NCBI RefSeq assembly: GCF_040183065.1
Contig: NC_091132.1
Coordinates: forward strand, 162,636,102-162,700,101
Direction: 5' to 3'
DNA: 64,000 bases
DNA from: Periplaneta americana
Taxonomy: Eukaryota > Arthropoda > Insecta > Blattodea > Blattidae
Shown: in pieces, positions 40,579-52,150 of the stretch
How positions within the stretch are numbered: position 1 is the first letter of the stretch
Layout of the letters: each line of letters opens with the position of its first letter
Program-made: the position numbers and the translations under genes
Notes under the pieces: generated by a model
What the model saw: only the letters and a program-made list of their open reading frames with translations
What the model was told of the DNA's origin: nothing
Database searches by the model: none

Positions 40579-40792
40579 AAGATTAATTTTTGGTCCTATA
40601 GAATTTATCTGTTATGGTAATAAATGTTATTAGAGGAGACAAATTCGCTCCACCGCCGGGGATCGAACCCGGGTCCTTAGTTCTACGTACCAAGCGCTCT
40701 AACCACTGAGCTACGCCGAAGTTCAAGTCAATCTCCTCTAATAACACTTGTTACCATAACAGATAAATTCTGCAAGATCAAAAATTAATCTT
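40579..40792 (-). repeat. tRNA-Tyr-like block inside a 61-bp inverted repeat
   Basis: Arms 40579-40639 and 40732-40792 are near-perfect reverse complements ('aatttatctgttatggtaa', 'tgttattagaggaga'). The 92-bp core holds, on the minus strand, a tRNA-like sequence: acceptor-like ttcggcg, A box 'tagctcagtggttagagc', anticodon loop ACGTAGA (triplet GTA) between paired stems, and B box 'gggttcgatcccc' with a perfect 5-bp T stem. The arms match the 3' tail of the same SINE family (compare 62574-62632 and 42240-42255), so this looks like two units of opposite orientation fused at their ends. Confidence 0.85.
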
Positions 40793-42250
40793 CGCTCACC
40801 AGTGCATATACTGAGGAATCCCGGCCACAACGTCACTCAATTGAGTGTGCTCCTTGTGTAATGGCAATTGACTTAATATACATTATGTCAACAAATATGT
40901 CTTACATGGAGTAAGGCCACAAAGGGAAAAAAACTAGAGGAGAGGAATTCGATCCAGTGCTGTGGATTGAAATTTGGCGTAGCTTAGTGGTTAGAACGCT
41001 TGGTCATCATCATCATCTGTCATACAGCCCTTGACCTCCTTAAGAATTGCCGCCCAATCTTCCCTCTCTAGGGCTCTCCGTCTCCACCTCTTAATTCCTG
41101 CTTTAACTATATCATCCTGAACATCATCCAACCATCGTAGTTTAGGTCTTCCTGCTCTTCTTTTACCACTTAGCGTGGCATCTAGTAATCTTTTAGGAAT
41201 ATTATTATTGTCCATTCTGATAATGTGGCCCAGCCACTCCAGCCGTCTAATTTTTATATCAGTGACAATACTTGGATCTTTATATAGTTTTTGTAGTTCA
41301 GAATTAGTCCTAATTCTCCACTCTCCCTTATCATAAATAGGGCCATAAATTTTTCTTAAAATTTTCCTTTCCCACATATTTAAGATGGTTATTGCTCGTT
41401 CAGGTAGAGTCCAGGTTTCGCTTCCAAAAGTCACCGTAGTTTTAATAATTGTTTTATAAATCCTCACCTTCATTTTTTTTAGATATATCTGGTTCTTATA
41501 ATTTTATCTAATGCTCTGAGGCGTCGATTACCAATGGCTATTTTATCCTTGATCTCAGTTAATATGTTGTTATCCTCGGTGACTATCGAGCCGAGATATC
41601 GCAACCTTGACACTTTCTCAAAAGTAACCTCATTTAAGACAACAGTTTTTACAGTATTGTCTCTCGTGGTTATGTTATTCATATACTTTGTCTTTGTTCT
41701 GTTAATATTTAAATTTGAAGCATTTGTCTCATTATGTATCTGTTTGAGGACATCATCTAAGGATGACACATTCCGTGCAAATACAGCTACATCATCAGCA
41801 AAAGCAAAGTATTGAAACATTCTATTAAATATGGTTCCCCCTGGATTAATGGCAATCTTTCTAATAACTCGCTCTAGACCAATATTAAATAAGAGTGTTG
41901 ATAAGGAGTCACCCTGTCTAATTCCATTATGGGTTATGAACATTTTTGATAATTTATTCTGTATTTTAACTTTATTTTGTGTATTCATTAAGGTCATCTT
42001 GGTTAAGGCAATTAACTTTCTAGAGATTCCAAATTCTGCCATTGCATCAAATATATAATTCCTATTTATTGTATCACATGCTTGTTTAAAATCAATATAC
42101 AACTGGTGTAACGGTAAGTTAAATTCATAAAATTTCTCTAAAATCATACGTAAGGAAAAAACCTGACCAGTCGTAGATTAGAACGCTTGGTACATAGAAC
42201 AAAAAATCCGGGTTCGATCCCCAGCGCCTGAGCGAATTTTTTTCCTCTAA
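40793..42250 (+). repeat. tRNA-Tyr-like SINE, plus strand, split by a LINE
   Basis: The left part (40793-41003) runs from 'accagtgcatatactgagg' through 'ggccacaaaggga', 'gatccagtgctgtggattga' to the tRNA head 'ggcgtagcttagtggttaga'. The right part (42178-42250) resumes with 'ttagaacgcttgg', continues through 'gggttcgatcccc' and ends in 'tttcctctaataacactta'. The break lies in the anticodon arm. The body is the reverse complement of the unit at 62635-62930. Confidence 0.85.
41004..42177 (-). mobile_element. LINE ORF2 fragment inserted in the SINE, with 13-bp target duplication
   Basis: TTAGAACGCTTGG at 40991-41003 is repeated exactly at 42178-42190. On the minus strand the element reads from the palm onward in two frames. 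Positions 42147-41479: 'LYIDFKQACDTINR' (motif A), 'GIRQGDSLSTLLFNIGLE' (motif B), 'FQYFAFADDVAVFAR' (catalytic FADD). Then, after a frameshift near 41475: 'KVRIYKTIIKTTVTFGSETW', 'RRLEWLGHIIRMDNNNIPKR', 'AGRPKLRWLDDVQDDIVKAG', and an Asp-rich end. The 3' tail on this strand is (GAT)n. Apart from the one frameshift and the 5' truncation the reverse transcriptase is well preserved. It is Jockey/RTE-like by its C-terminal motifs. Confidence 0.92.
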
Positions 42251-42899
42251 TAACACTTATAATCCTTAAATAAATTTAGGCTATTTGCTTATATTGAAAC
42301 GCATTGGAATAAAATTGCAACACTGAAAATATTTGCACGTAATGTACAAAATACGTAATTAGAATTTTTACGATATTTTATGCAAATAAACAATAAAAGA
42401 TTATAGTGACATATAAATACATTTGGCTGTATGTATATCATAGTTGAAAATTTCATATCCTCCAAAATGCAGACTCTATAACATGACTTGTTCTTTTCAG
42501 ATAAGAAAGCACAAAATAAAAGTTTTGGCTTTAGTCAATTTCACTGTAAAATGATATGTAACACAGAATGTTCTGGCGGTTTGAGAAGATTCATAAATTC
42601 AAATGAAATTTGTTGTCACTGTGGAAGATTGTAGGATATTAAGAAGTCGGTTTCGTGCCAGATAAAGAATCTTATGGCAGTTCAAAGACTGTAACAACCG
42701 ATATTAATACTGATTTTATAACTATATGTACAAGAAATTATAAAAAAAATATATACATGGAATATTCAACATGCAGAATACGGAGTGGATCAAGTTGTGA
42801 GGGGACAGATGAGCTACTTAACAGTATTGCGTATTTTCATGGATTTATTTATAAGAGAATAAAACAAAGTCCTTTATAAACAAAGCTGTATTATTATTT
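42251..42899. other. Unassigned intron sequence of gene A
   Basis: AT-rich. A short frame at 42655-42879 shows no known motif. Confidence 0.35.
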
Positions 42900-43985
42900 A
42901 TATACAGTATATATTATTTTAATGTACCGAAGTACATATGATATTTCCATGCAGATCCCGGCCAACTAGTCACTCATAACGCGTGCACCTCAGCACATGT
43001 GTGGACTTTGGTCCTACGTTCATAGATATCTATGACGTGGTGCAGAGGGCGGCCACTAGAGGGAACCCAAGAGTTGGAGCTTAATCTGAGACGATTCTGT
43101 CCGACGCCAGGGTAGTATCCAGTGTGGCTTAGTGGATAAAGCAACAGCACGTAGAGCTGAAAACCCGGGTTCAAATCCCGGCGCCGAAGAGAATTTTTCT
43201 CCATTCCATTACTCTTTCATTGTATGATGATGCAGAATATCTGCATGGAAATATCATACGTACTTCGGTACATTAAAATAATATATATATGATATGCGTA
43301 AATCACTTCGTGATTTAAGACGGCGCTTATTCCGTCGGATCCCGGCCAACTAGTCACTCATAACGAGTGCACCTCAGCACATGTGTGGACTTCAGTCCTA
43401 CGTTCATAGACATCTATGACGTAGTGCAGAGGACGGCCACTAGAGGGAACCCAAGAGTTGGAGCTTAATCTGAGACGATTCTGTCCGATGCCGGGGTGGT
43501 ATCCAGTGTGGCTTAGTGAATAAAGCATCAGCACGTAAAGCTGAAAACCCGGGTTCAAATCCCGGCGCCGGAGAGAATTTTTCTCCGTTCCATTACTCTT
43601 TTATCGTATGATGACGCACAATATCTCCATGGAAATATCATATGTACTTCGGTACATCAAATAATATATATATGATATGCGTGTAAATCACTTCGTGATT
43701 TAAGACGGCGCTTATTCCGTCGGATCCCGGCCAACTAGACACACATAACGAGTGCACCTCAGCACATGTGTGGGCTTCAGTCCTACGTTCATAGACATCT
43801 ATGACGTAGTGCAGAGGGCGGCCACTATAGGGAACCCAAGAGTTGGAGCTTAATCTGAGACGATTCTGTCCGACGCCGGGGTGGTATCCGTTGTGGCTTA
43901 GTGGATAAAGCATCAGCACATAGAGCTGGAAACCCGGGTTCAAATTCCGGTGCTGGAGAGAATTTTTCTCCGTTCCATTACTCTT
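42900..43985 (+). repeat. Three tandem units of about 385 bp with a tRNA-Tyr-like head
   Basis: The unit marker 'gatcccggccaactag' occurs at 42954, 43338 and 43723 (periods 384 and 385). Each unit has a plus-strand tRNA-like block about 170-245 bp in: A box 'gtggcttagtggataaagc', anticodon stem TCAGC-loop-GCTGA with loop ACGTAGA (GTA, tyrosine), B box 'gggttcaaatccc'. It then runs 'gagaatttttctccgttcc' and 'gatatgcgtaaatcacttcg'. Units differ by scattered substitutions. Minus-strand frames of 66-101 codons across them are artefacts. A solitary relative lies at 59960-60250. Confidence 0.92.
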
Positions 43986-43998
43986 TCTTCGTATGTAT

Positions 43999-44000
<2 letters not shown>

Positions 44001-44038
<38 letters not shown>
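44001..44038. repeat. (ATT)n microsatellite
   Basis: About 12 ATT units directly beyond the last 385-bp unit. Confidence 0.95.
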
Positions 44039-44423
44039 GTTATAAACTCATTTCTTAACAAACTTAGAGAACTTCCAATCTTTTGTCAGTTTTGAATAAA
44101 CCTATGCTATATCCGTTTGAACCTACTATTCAATGTCTAACAAAATAATTGCTAGACCAGTACAACAAAAGAAAAATTTTGTAAAATCCAAATGATATCC
44201 TGCTCTTACGCGCAACTTTCTCCCTGTATTCGAGATAATTCTCTGTTACCCACTGGAATTACACATTTTTGAATTATTACTCTATTTAAAATCTAAAACT
44301 CAAAGCTGCCAAATTTATAAAATATGGGAAATAAAGAAAACAATACTATTCAAGATTGTTATTGGTTGTGACATACTTAAATGCATTACTGGTACATCTG
44401 CATATTGATAGTAAACCACTTAC

Positions 44424-44561
44424 ATTAACTTCAGCTTTCACGAATGCGAAGGGCATAGACACTGGAGTGTCTTCAACTTTTATCTCTGATTTGAGATCAC
44501 AGCTATAGTCCACACATTCCGTCTTCATCCCCGCCACTTCCAGATGCGATAAATTCCCTTC
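44424..44561 (-). CDS. Zinc-finger gene A, exon 2 (leader)
   Basis: The acceptor gttctgtag precedes 44561 and the donor GTTAAT|gtaagt follows 44424. The 138 nt (46 codons, phase 0 at both ends) read EGNLSHLEVAGMKTECVDYS then 'CDLKSEIKVEDTPVSMPFAF', VKAEVN. Two 'K-E' motifs within hydrophobic-Lys-X-Glu context (for example IKVE, VKAE) are candidate SUMO-acceptor sites; that is inference from motif only. The exon is homologous to 8923-9036 (gene B, eight residues shorter) and in part to 61937-62020 (gene C). Confidence 0.92.
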
Positions 44562-45207
44562 CTACAGAACATAAAAAACATCTTGGACAAAAGTCTTTAG
44601 CTATTTTAAAGTTGAATTCATGTGTAACAACCTTCAATCTGGTTCTGCATGGTAGTCATTGACTAGCTCTTTCAACACAGACAACAAATTAGGAATGAAT
44701 ATTGAAGGCAGAATAGGAACTAGACCTAAGAAACAGGTTACGTCTGTTAATGGGTCAGGTATTCCTTCCGAAAATAATTTACATACTAGGTATAATATAT
44801 TGTGTAAAAGAAGTTGATTTATGTTCTACTCTGCCTGTCTAAATATGTTTTCAGAAATTTGCGTCGTCACTCAAATTTTGTTTGCTTTTGAATATCTATG
44901 ACTTGTCTAGAACCGAAGAATGTAAATACATTTGTACCTTAACGTTTCTATGCACTTCTCTATCATGATGCAAGGTTAGGACCATTCCCACAGACTAGCT
45001 GAACTTGATGTGAAAAAATGTCTTTCTATGTGGAGAATCCAACCACGTGCATTTATTATCGTCAGTCAAAACGATGATGCCTTATATTACACAAATAAGG
45101 TGTGGGACTCTAATTTAGTCTACTGAATGTAACTATGAAATGTATGCTTTTCTTGCACAGTTAGACAAAAAAATAAACGAAATACATAGTGAGTCACTTC
45201 AGTTTAC

Positions 45208-45305
45208 CTCTGGTAAAGTGTTATTATCCCCTATTTCGTATGTGTCATGTGGTTGTAAGCCCAATGGATCAGCATCAGGTTCCAACTTGATCACATCCAT
45301 CACAA
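45208..45305 (-). CDS. Zinc-finger gene A, exon 1 (first coding exon)
   Basis: The acceptor tttcccag precedes 45305. Five bases lead to ATG at 45300, and the exon ends CCAGAG|gtaaac at 45208. The 31 codons read MDVIKLEPDADPLGLQPHDT then 'YEIGDNNTLPE'. Same length, leader and phase as gene B exon 1, with a MDVIK start in both. A non-coding first exon must lie further right. Genes A and B start exons are about 34 kb apart. Confidence 0.92.
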
Positions 45306-46120
45306 CTGGGAAAAAAAAAAAAAAAAATAGTTGCGTAAATATGCAGTGATTAACACAAACTGAACTGTGCAGAAAAACTTATTTCAATTTGCTATCACAT
45401 TTTTTTATTTAAATTTCTATATATGTCGGTATGTAATAATGAAATAATAATATTACACAGTAGGCCTATTACGAACATGTTCAATATAGCCTATGTGTAA
45501 TTTACACGAATAAATCAAATACCAGTACATTTATTTCATGTACATACAATATACTATACTCAAAGAACATAAACATTTCTACAATAATGACTTTACTTTT
45601 CCTGACGCCTAAATTAAATGATATTGTTAATGGATCCATATTATTCGCATATTATTAAAATTTATATTCTTAGTTTCTTATTATAATTGCACGGGCGCTT
45701 ACACACGTATTTTTGTTTACAATTACAATGTTTAATAACCACACTGCCTCTGATTGACATTCTGGCTGATATGTAGGCTACATTTATTATCAGGCAGTAC
45801 ATCTCACTTGACGATATGTCAGCGATGTATGCAACAGAGCTGACCATCCTACCACATTATCTCCTGGCCTAGTTGCCTCATAAGTGGTGCCTTGTTTGTA
45901 TAACTTGTGAGGTTCAGACCTGTCTTCGGACAGTTGACTGAGCAACAAGCAATATCACATTTCAACCATGTCCAATATTGTGTCATTTCAAAGATGAAAG
46001 ATAGAGATTTAATTGGATTCAAACGTTTTCAGACAGGACTACTCCATAAAATGAATATAATAAGTGAGGAGTGTAGTTGCAAAATCAGATAGAGTACATC
46101 ACTTTTTTGAAAAGGAGTTA
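45306..46120. other. Upstream region of gene A
   Basis: This should include the promoter or 5' intron of gene A. An A run lies at 45310-45328. No promoter motif is assignable. Confidence 0.3.
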
Positions 46121-46296
46121 AGGCTGGTTCACAATAAACCTGGAACAGAAACGACAACAAGAACGAGAACGGAAATATTGTTAAAATAAATGTATTGAAA
46201 TGTGAGCATTCACAATTAACTGTTTAAATAAATTTATTTTAACAATATTTCCGTTCTCGTTCTCGTTTCCATTCCAGGTTTATTGTGAACCAGCCT
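46121..46296. mobile_element. 176-bp Harbinger-type hairpin MITE
   Basis: The arms are almost perfect reverse complements over about 70 bp: left 'aggctggttcacaataaacc' and 'gagaacggaaatattgttaa', right 'ttaacaatatttccgttctc' and 'ggtttattgtgaaccagcct'. TTA lies on both sides (46118-46120 and 46297-46299). The end sequence (AGG..., TTCACAAT-AA) and the TTA duplication resemble the Harbinger element at 35565-36425. No coding capacity. It lies upstream of gene A. Confidence 0.88.
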
Positions 46297-46299
46297 TTA

Positions 46300-48600
46300 A
46301 TGTTATATTTCATATCGTCATATGATTCTACAACTGCTATAGCACTGTTATGCTCCAAAGCCAGATACATCACATGGATTTGTATGACGAAAGAATACTA
46401 TCCTTGGTTTCTTGCAAACTTTTCTCCTCGATAGTGAAAAATTATGTTTTAGTTACAACTAAACGCCTGAAGATGGATTCAATTACAAAGTCGCACTACG
46501 AATCAGAAATATTGTAATCCAATATAAATATTAAGAATATCAGACTTTTCGTGGAACAATAAAAGAATTTACATACCTTATAACTGTTATAATATACAGT
46601 AGGTACCTATAGCCTAAGCAATGATTTCAACGTTGATTCGGTAGTTGTTGCGTACACGGCCTTCTAGATTGTAACATTTGTTAAGTGTTAAAAATATGTA
46701 AGATGGTTCCAATTTGTGGTTGCAAAAATAAATACACTTTAATATAATTCTACCATTTTGTAATTCCCGTTCATGTTGTTTCTATACCCTTTATCCTTCT
46801 ATATTTAAAGGCGAAATATGCTGCAGTGTAAAGACACATGAATATGAATGAGTAGAACAACTTCAAAGACGCAGTCTTCCCAAATGAACGGAGACCCAAA
46901 ACGGGATAAATCCATATGCGCTATTATATCCACCGTCAAAATAAAATAAATGTAGTAAACAAGTTTAAATTGTTTGATATACTTCCGAAAACTAAAACGT
47001 ATTACGAAATAACAGTAAAAGCAAAGTAGTGTTGTAATGACTAGGACTTACCTTATTAAAGTAGAATGACAAATTATATTATATTCAAGACTAAAACCTG
47101 TCTTTACTAAATCCGTACTATTTCATAAAAGTAAAAATTGGTATCCTACCCCTTCCACAACTCAATGTCCTACCGCACAAAACAATGATGTCTGATTTGC
47201 ACGGATTGCTGCCTTTAGAGGTTATTTTCAGTCATTTAACCAGACCTGCAGAACTGTAGCTTTTCAGAGCGACTGCCTTTGTATTTCTAACCCAACCTCC
47301 TTTTCTACCAGTGTGGTTATGGCGTTCTAGTTACGCTCGGCTGCATTAACATTCATTCTCGCGGTGGCAGGTATACAATACGTTATCAAAAATTACAAAT
47401 GAACAGATAATAAAATCCTTAGGAACATACATTTAGAAAGTAAGAGAAAAGTGAATGAGGGAAATAAATAAGTTAAAAGACATGTAAAATAAATTGTAAA
47501 ATGTATGTGTGCATGTAATGTAAGAAGTCTACCTATGTATATATCCTATTACTAGTAAAGTCGATTACGTCCACTTTTTATGTAAAATAAGTTAAGTACA
47601 GTCCCCGACTTGTCTTTCCATGCTCTGTATTCTACTAACATGAAATAAGTCCAAAATGTTGCAAGCAGGCAACAAACCCAATTACTTTATTTGAAGAATT
47701 TATTATGATTCTTCGTGCAATAATAAAGTTTTAATTCCTGTTTTTACAAAACTTGCATTACTGGTCTTAACTGGTTTTATTAGTAATAGGAAGATAAATA
47801 AATTGTACATTGATAAGTGAGTGATAGCTATATGACCGGATGTCAATGCTGTCATTCAACACAGTAACGCACTGTGAATAAATAAATGAACAAATGAATG
47901 AATTAATGAATGAATAAATATATAAATAAATACTGTACATTAATTATAACACTGTGATAGCTATTAAAGTATTTCTGATTGTTTTACAAATAAAAAGAGC
48001 GCTATTTTAATTGTTTATTTAAAAAAATGGCCCATAAGTACACATTACATTTGGGGTGTCAGCAACAACCTGCGCGACTCCTAATGTTACAAAGTTAGGC
48101 GAGACTGGTTAAGGGTTAAGTAACTATTTCTACATATGTGCGTGGTGCGGTAAAGTATTGAAGTTTCATCTCGTTTCTTTATAATATATATGGTTGTAGG
48201 GGTGTCGCCAGCTTCCAAGTTAGGTTGGCGCAGCTTAAAATTTTATAGAGATGACAGTACAGGGAAAGAAACAGTTATAATAAACTAGACACATTTGTAT
48301 TGATAAGGAAATAATTGATATTTAATTAATTTTTATTTGATTAACATATGATATAAAACGATGATAAATCCACGTCATGGAAGAGTTGAAAATGATTTAT
48401 TCATAACACTGGTCAAGAAAATTAAACTCATTTCTTGTTAAAAGATAAAGAATGGGTGATTCTTATAGCATTTTCCGTGCTGATTTCAGATCTATTTTCA
48501 AAATTGTTCTATCACCCAGGGTTTTTGAGTAATAATATGAAATGTACTTCAGACATTTCTAGTATTAATACCTTGTAACATTTTACCTAAAATCATATTT
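46300..48600. other. Unassigned intergenic sequence
   Basis: No gene was recognised. Positions 47880-47935 are an AATGAATA-rich low-complexity patch. Positions 48040-48250 are somewhat G+C-richer ('ggggtgtcgccagcttccaa') without an assignable frame. Confidence 0.3.
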
Positions 48601-48607
48601 TATTTAT

Positions 48608-49095
48608 CTAAAATGTATGTGAAATAGATTTCAGGCTACACTTCGCTTCAGAAACATCTCTTTTGTGTGTCCAGCAGTAGTCTGACAGAATATTTGGGCT
48701 CCATTTTTCCATTTCAGAAAAATCCTGATGAAAATGCTCTCCATGTTCGTCACTCAATACTCGAAGGTTTTGAGGAAAGAAAAGAAATAGATGAGAATCC
48801 AATAAGTTATTTTGCGAGATACATGACACCCCATCAAGTTATAGTTCTGAATCAGCTCGCTGACAAGTTCTCTGTAATCTTATAATCTGTGGTTACTAGA
48901 AAGTAACAGTCTCTTGAATGATCCTTAGGTTCCCAGCATATCATTGGAACTGGAAAAGGCATATGACGAGATCCTTTTAGCCAACTGGTTAGGCTGATAG
49001 AATTACATGGAGCACAACAGATTTCAGGAGCCCAGTTCCTGTCCTCATCTATTTTGTAATCACAAGAACACTCGTAAGCTCTTTTAGTAAAATTC
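48608..49095 (-). pseudogene. Relic of an uncharacterised repeated arthropod gene family
   Basis: On the minus strand the first part (49095 to about 48870) is continuous: 'TKRAYECSCDYKIDEDRNWA', 'PEICCAPCNSISLTSWLKGS', 'RHMPFPVPMICWEPKDHSRD', CYFLVTTDYK. After a gap and a frameshift the end reads 'NLLDSHLFLFFPQNLRVLSD', 'EHGEHFHQDFSEMEKWSPNI', LSDYCWTHKRD. I recognise both blocks (MPF-VPM-W-EP-DH--DCYFC and SDEHGE-FHQD--ME) as parts of one uncharacterised protein that is multicopy in arthropod genomes and behaves like a transposon-borne gene. The middle is deleted. Function unknown. Confidence 0.68.
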
Positions 49096-49644
49096 GCCTA
49101 TGTGCTTTCAAAGTTAATTAATCACAAACGTAACAAAACTTGTTTGTGATTTACACTGTATTTCGAGTGTGTTTCGCTTTATAATATACTTTTACTACAC
49201 TTAAATTTAGGAGAAATAAAACACGGGTTATTAAACTTGTTTCATGATTGTACGTTCCAACTCAACTGAGAATTAATACCAACTATCGCAGTCTTATGAG
49301 GAATAAAATTAATTTTTATGAATTCTGACTTCACAGGCAACAATGATATAAAGTTACAGGTCAATTGCTAAAGCAACGAAATGAAATATTTGAAATATTT
49401 TCTTTTCATTTGCATGTTAAGGACTGTATATAACAATAAAAATAAATCATGTTTTTCTAAAATTACGAAGAAAATGGTGGGTGGTAGAACAAAGCTGGCT
49501 TCTTTTTTTTTGGAATCAGCATTACATAAGATCCAGCAGAAATTGTACATTTAACAAAATCATTATTGACCAGTGTAATTATTGAAAAAAGTAATTTTCT
49601 TGGGTACATGGCAAATTTTTTCAACTACAATTTGAATAAAGTAA

Positions 49645-50420
49645 TAGTAGTTGTCAAACACAAATTTTCTATGTGCACTCGTCATAGCCAGTCCGTTTAA
49701 CCGGTTCTTTCCCATAGTGCTTTGTAGCCATGTATTGATCCTTCACAGACTGCTGAAAGCGCAATCTACTGTATTGGTGGTGCACGGCTGGGAGAAAAGT
49801 ATCAGCAGAGCCTTTTTCGTCACCGGAAAGGAAGGTTCATTCTCCTTTAAGACTTAGGAGACGACAAGGTCTTTTAGTTCTTCACTACTCAAGTTCATGT
49901 CCCTCCATATTTTCTACAAAGTTCCAGCTCTGCTTCTAGGCCCCCTAAATAGTAAAAGCTATAGAATGAAGCTGACTTTTTCTTTAATTCATCGATTGCC
50001 ATGAGTAAAATATGCGTAGGATGTAGATATTCCAACGCAGAGGCAGGTATATTGTCTTAGAAAACCGTAATTCTAACCCTGGAGTATGCCAGCCTGGAGA
50101 ATAATATGTCATCAACCACTGATGATTGAATTATCTCTTTAAGAGATTAGCAGCTTTATAAAATTTAAGGTCTTACGTAGAATCCAACAATCTTCTAGTA
50201 ATTGTTTCATTTTCTTAGTCGAAATCATAGCTGACCATCCAACATACCTACCAATGTCGTGATCGTGGCTGTCATCCATTGAAACGCCAGCTTCGATGAC
50301 GCCCCATATCGTCCAACAGCTGGGTCTGTGTCCGCTTCATCCGAAGTAAGAGGGATTGCCTTTGATGTAGTCTTAGTTGACACACTGGTATCACTTCGTC
50401 TTCGTCGCTGCCATTCCCAT
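49645..50420 (-). pseudogene. hAT transposase relic with C-terminal dimerisation motif
   Basis: The minus strand near 50320-50280 carries 'SDEADTDPAVGRYG'. Near 50230 it reads a broken HDHDIGRYVGWSAMIST. The 3' end reads 'NEPSFPVTKKALLILFSQPC', 'TTNTVDCAFSSL', a stop, 'RINTWLQSTMGKNRLNGLAM', TSAHRKFV at about 49655. That last block is the hAT C-terminal dimerisation motif (TT--VE-SFSTLRR-KTWLRSTM...RLNGLAL). Multiple stops and frameshifts. It is a different hAT lineage from the relic at 14531-15060. Confidence 0.68.
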
Positions 50421-51189
50421 TTCCATCTGGCTTTTTCCTTTTAAAATTAGCTGTAAACAGTATATTGCTAAAGTTAAAACCAACTTATTACAACGACTAA
50501 TACATTCCACGAGGATATATGAAAACACTATTAATTTTATTAACCACAACAGGTTGTTAGCTTCGATCCTTAAATTGTATTATTTAACATAAGGTGAAAA
50601 AGTACGTACCAAAGAATTTCCTAATAATATTCATGTTTCATATTCTCAGTGTCAATCTGATGAAATTGAACCAAAACTCCCAGACTGAGGCGGTGTTGTA
50701 CCATACAGCAGTGTCATGACGTGATAATTTTTATGAAACTTTGAACCTTAAAAATTTTACACTCAGTTGAGAACACTGGCTGACTGTATAATTCGCAATG
50801 TCTGACTGGTGCCTGAATTGCGCCGATTCAATACCTTGGTGCTAGACACAAAATCTAGAGCCATGCAGATAATCATAGAATACATAAACACAATAAATCT
50901 TGAAGGACATGGAAATCGGTAGAACAGCTGATGCATGACAGCGCACAAATTCCTTGGCCAATCAGGAAACGTGTGGGGCAACATCACACTCGCCATATAC
51001 GCTTCTAGAACGGTTCCATATACTTAGTTTGTGGACTGGCTTTCCAGAAAATCCCGGAATTTAATTGTATATTCCAGCAGTTCAGTATTCTTCACTTCCT
51101 TCAATGTAACAAACAGATTTTTAGTTATAAACTTTTTTTCGTAAGTTCTCCATTTCTGCACTTCCTTTTATTTTTTTCATTAATTTTCC
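50421..51189. other. Unassigned
   Basis: No element was recognised between the hAT relic and the LINE relic. Confidence 0.3.
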
Positions 51190-51512
51190 GCTCTCACATA
51201 ACCTCCCTCAAATTAATTTAAATATTATCCTCTCATCTACGTCTCAGTCTCCCAACTAACAATCTATATGCATTTCTGGATTCGCCCATACATGCCACAT
51301 GCCCTGCCCATCACAAACGACTGGATTTAATGTTCGTAATTATGTCAGATGAAGAATACAATGCGTGCAGGTATGCGTTGTGTAACTTTCTCCATTCTCT
51401 TGTAACTTTGCCCCAAATATTTTCCTAACACCTATTCTCAAATACCCTTAACCTCTGTTCCTATCTCAAAGTGAGAGTCCAAGTTTCAGAACCATATAGA
51501 AAAACTGGTAAT
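51190..51512 (-). pseudogene. LINE relic, LRVP-ending family
   Basis: Diverged copy of the family at 29735 and 34440: 'ctgtaactt'-type boundaries are eroded, but 'ctatatgcatttctggattc', 'acatgccctgcccatcacaa', 'aatacaatgcgtgcag' and 'gtgagagtccaagtttcaga' are clear. Small deletions break every frame. The extreme 3' end is missing. Confidence 0.82.
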
Positions 51513-52150
51513 GTATTTAGAATATTTATTGACGACATATTTAAAACGATTCTGCGAAATGGTAATTAGTGAGGTGCGAGCCATTTCTTAATTCTCACAA
51601 AGAAAATATTTTGTTATTGTGAGTTATGATTTTAGAGGACTCAACTTATTTAATAAATAATGATGGAAGTGTCTAGAAACATCCAGATTAAATTTGTTTC
51701 CAATGATAACATTACGGTTTTTTAAATGAAAACTCATCTTTCAGTAACTCGTGTTACATCGAATAAATATTTGCTAGCATGGCTGTTTTAGCTCTTTCCG
51801 CAGTTGAAATAGCTATAATTCATGCATGAAGACTTTATAGCGGCGGAGCATTCCATAATTGAATGAAACTTTAATTCAAATTTCCCCCTTCTTCAAGATT
51901 GACAATGTGAACCAAGAGCACAAACGTGAATGTTCCATTCTATAATCTAATCTTAATGGCGAAACGTTGATAAGAAACGAAAACTGCGCCGACAGTGGCA
52001 GTTAGTAGAGTTAGCAATTAATAATGAAAACCCACGCCTTCTATTTCAGATTCAATAGACCTCAGTTTTTTTTTTTTTTTGCCATTAATGATATGATAGA
52101 GGATTCTTTGCTAAGTTTTGAATGAAATTATATAAAGTGTTAGACATAAG
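51513..52150. other. Unassigned
   Basis: AT-rich intergenic sequence with a T run at 52066-52080. No element was recognised. Confidence 0.3.

Noticed and set aside
42974..43943. Three similar minus-strand frames of 66-101 codons
   Set aside because: They lie in the 385-bp tRNA-like tandem units and share no protein motif.
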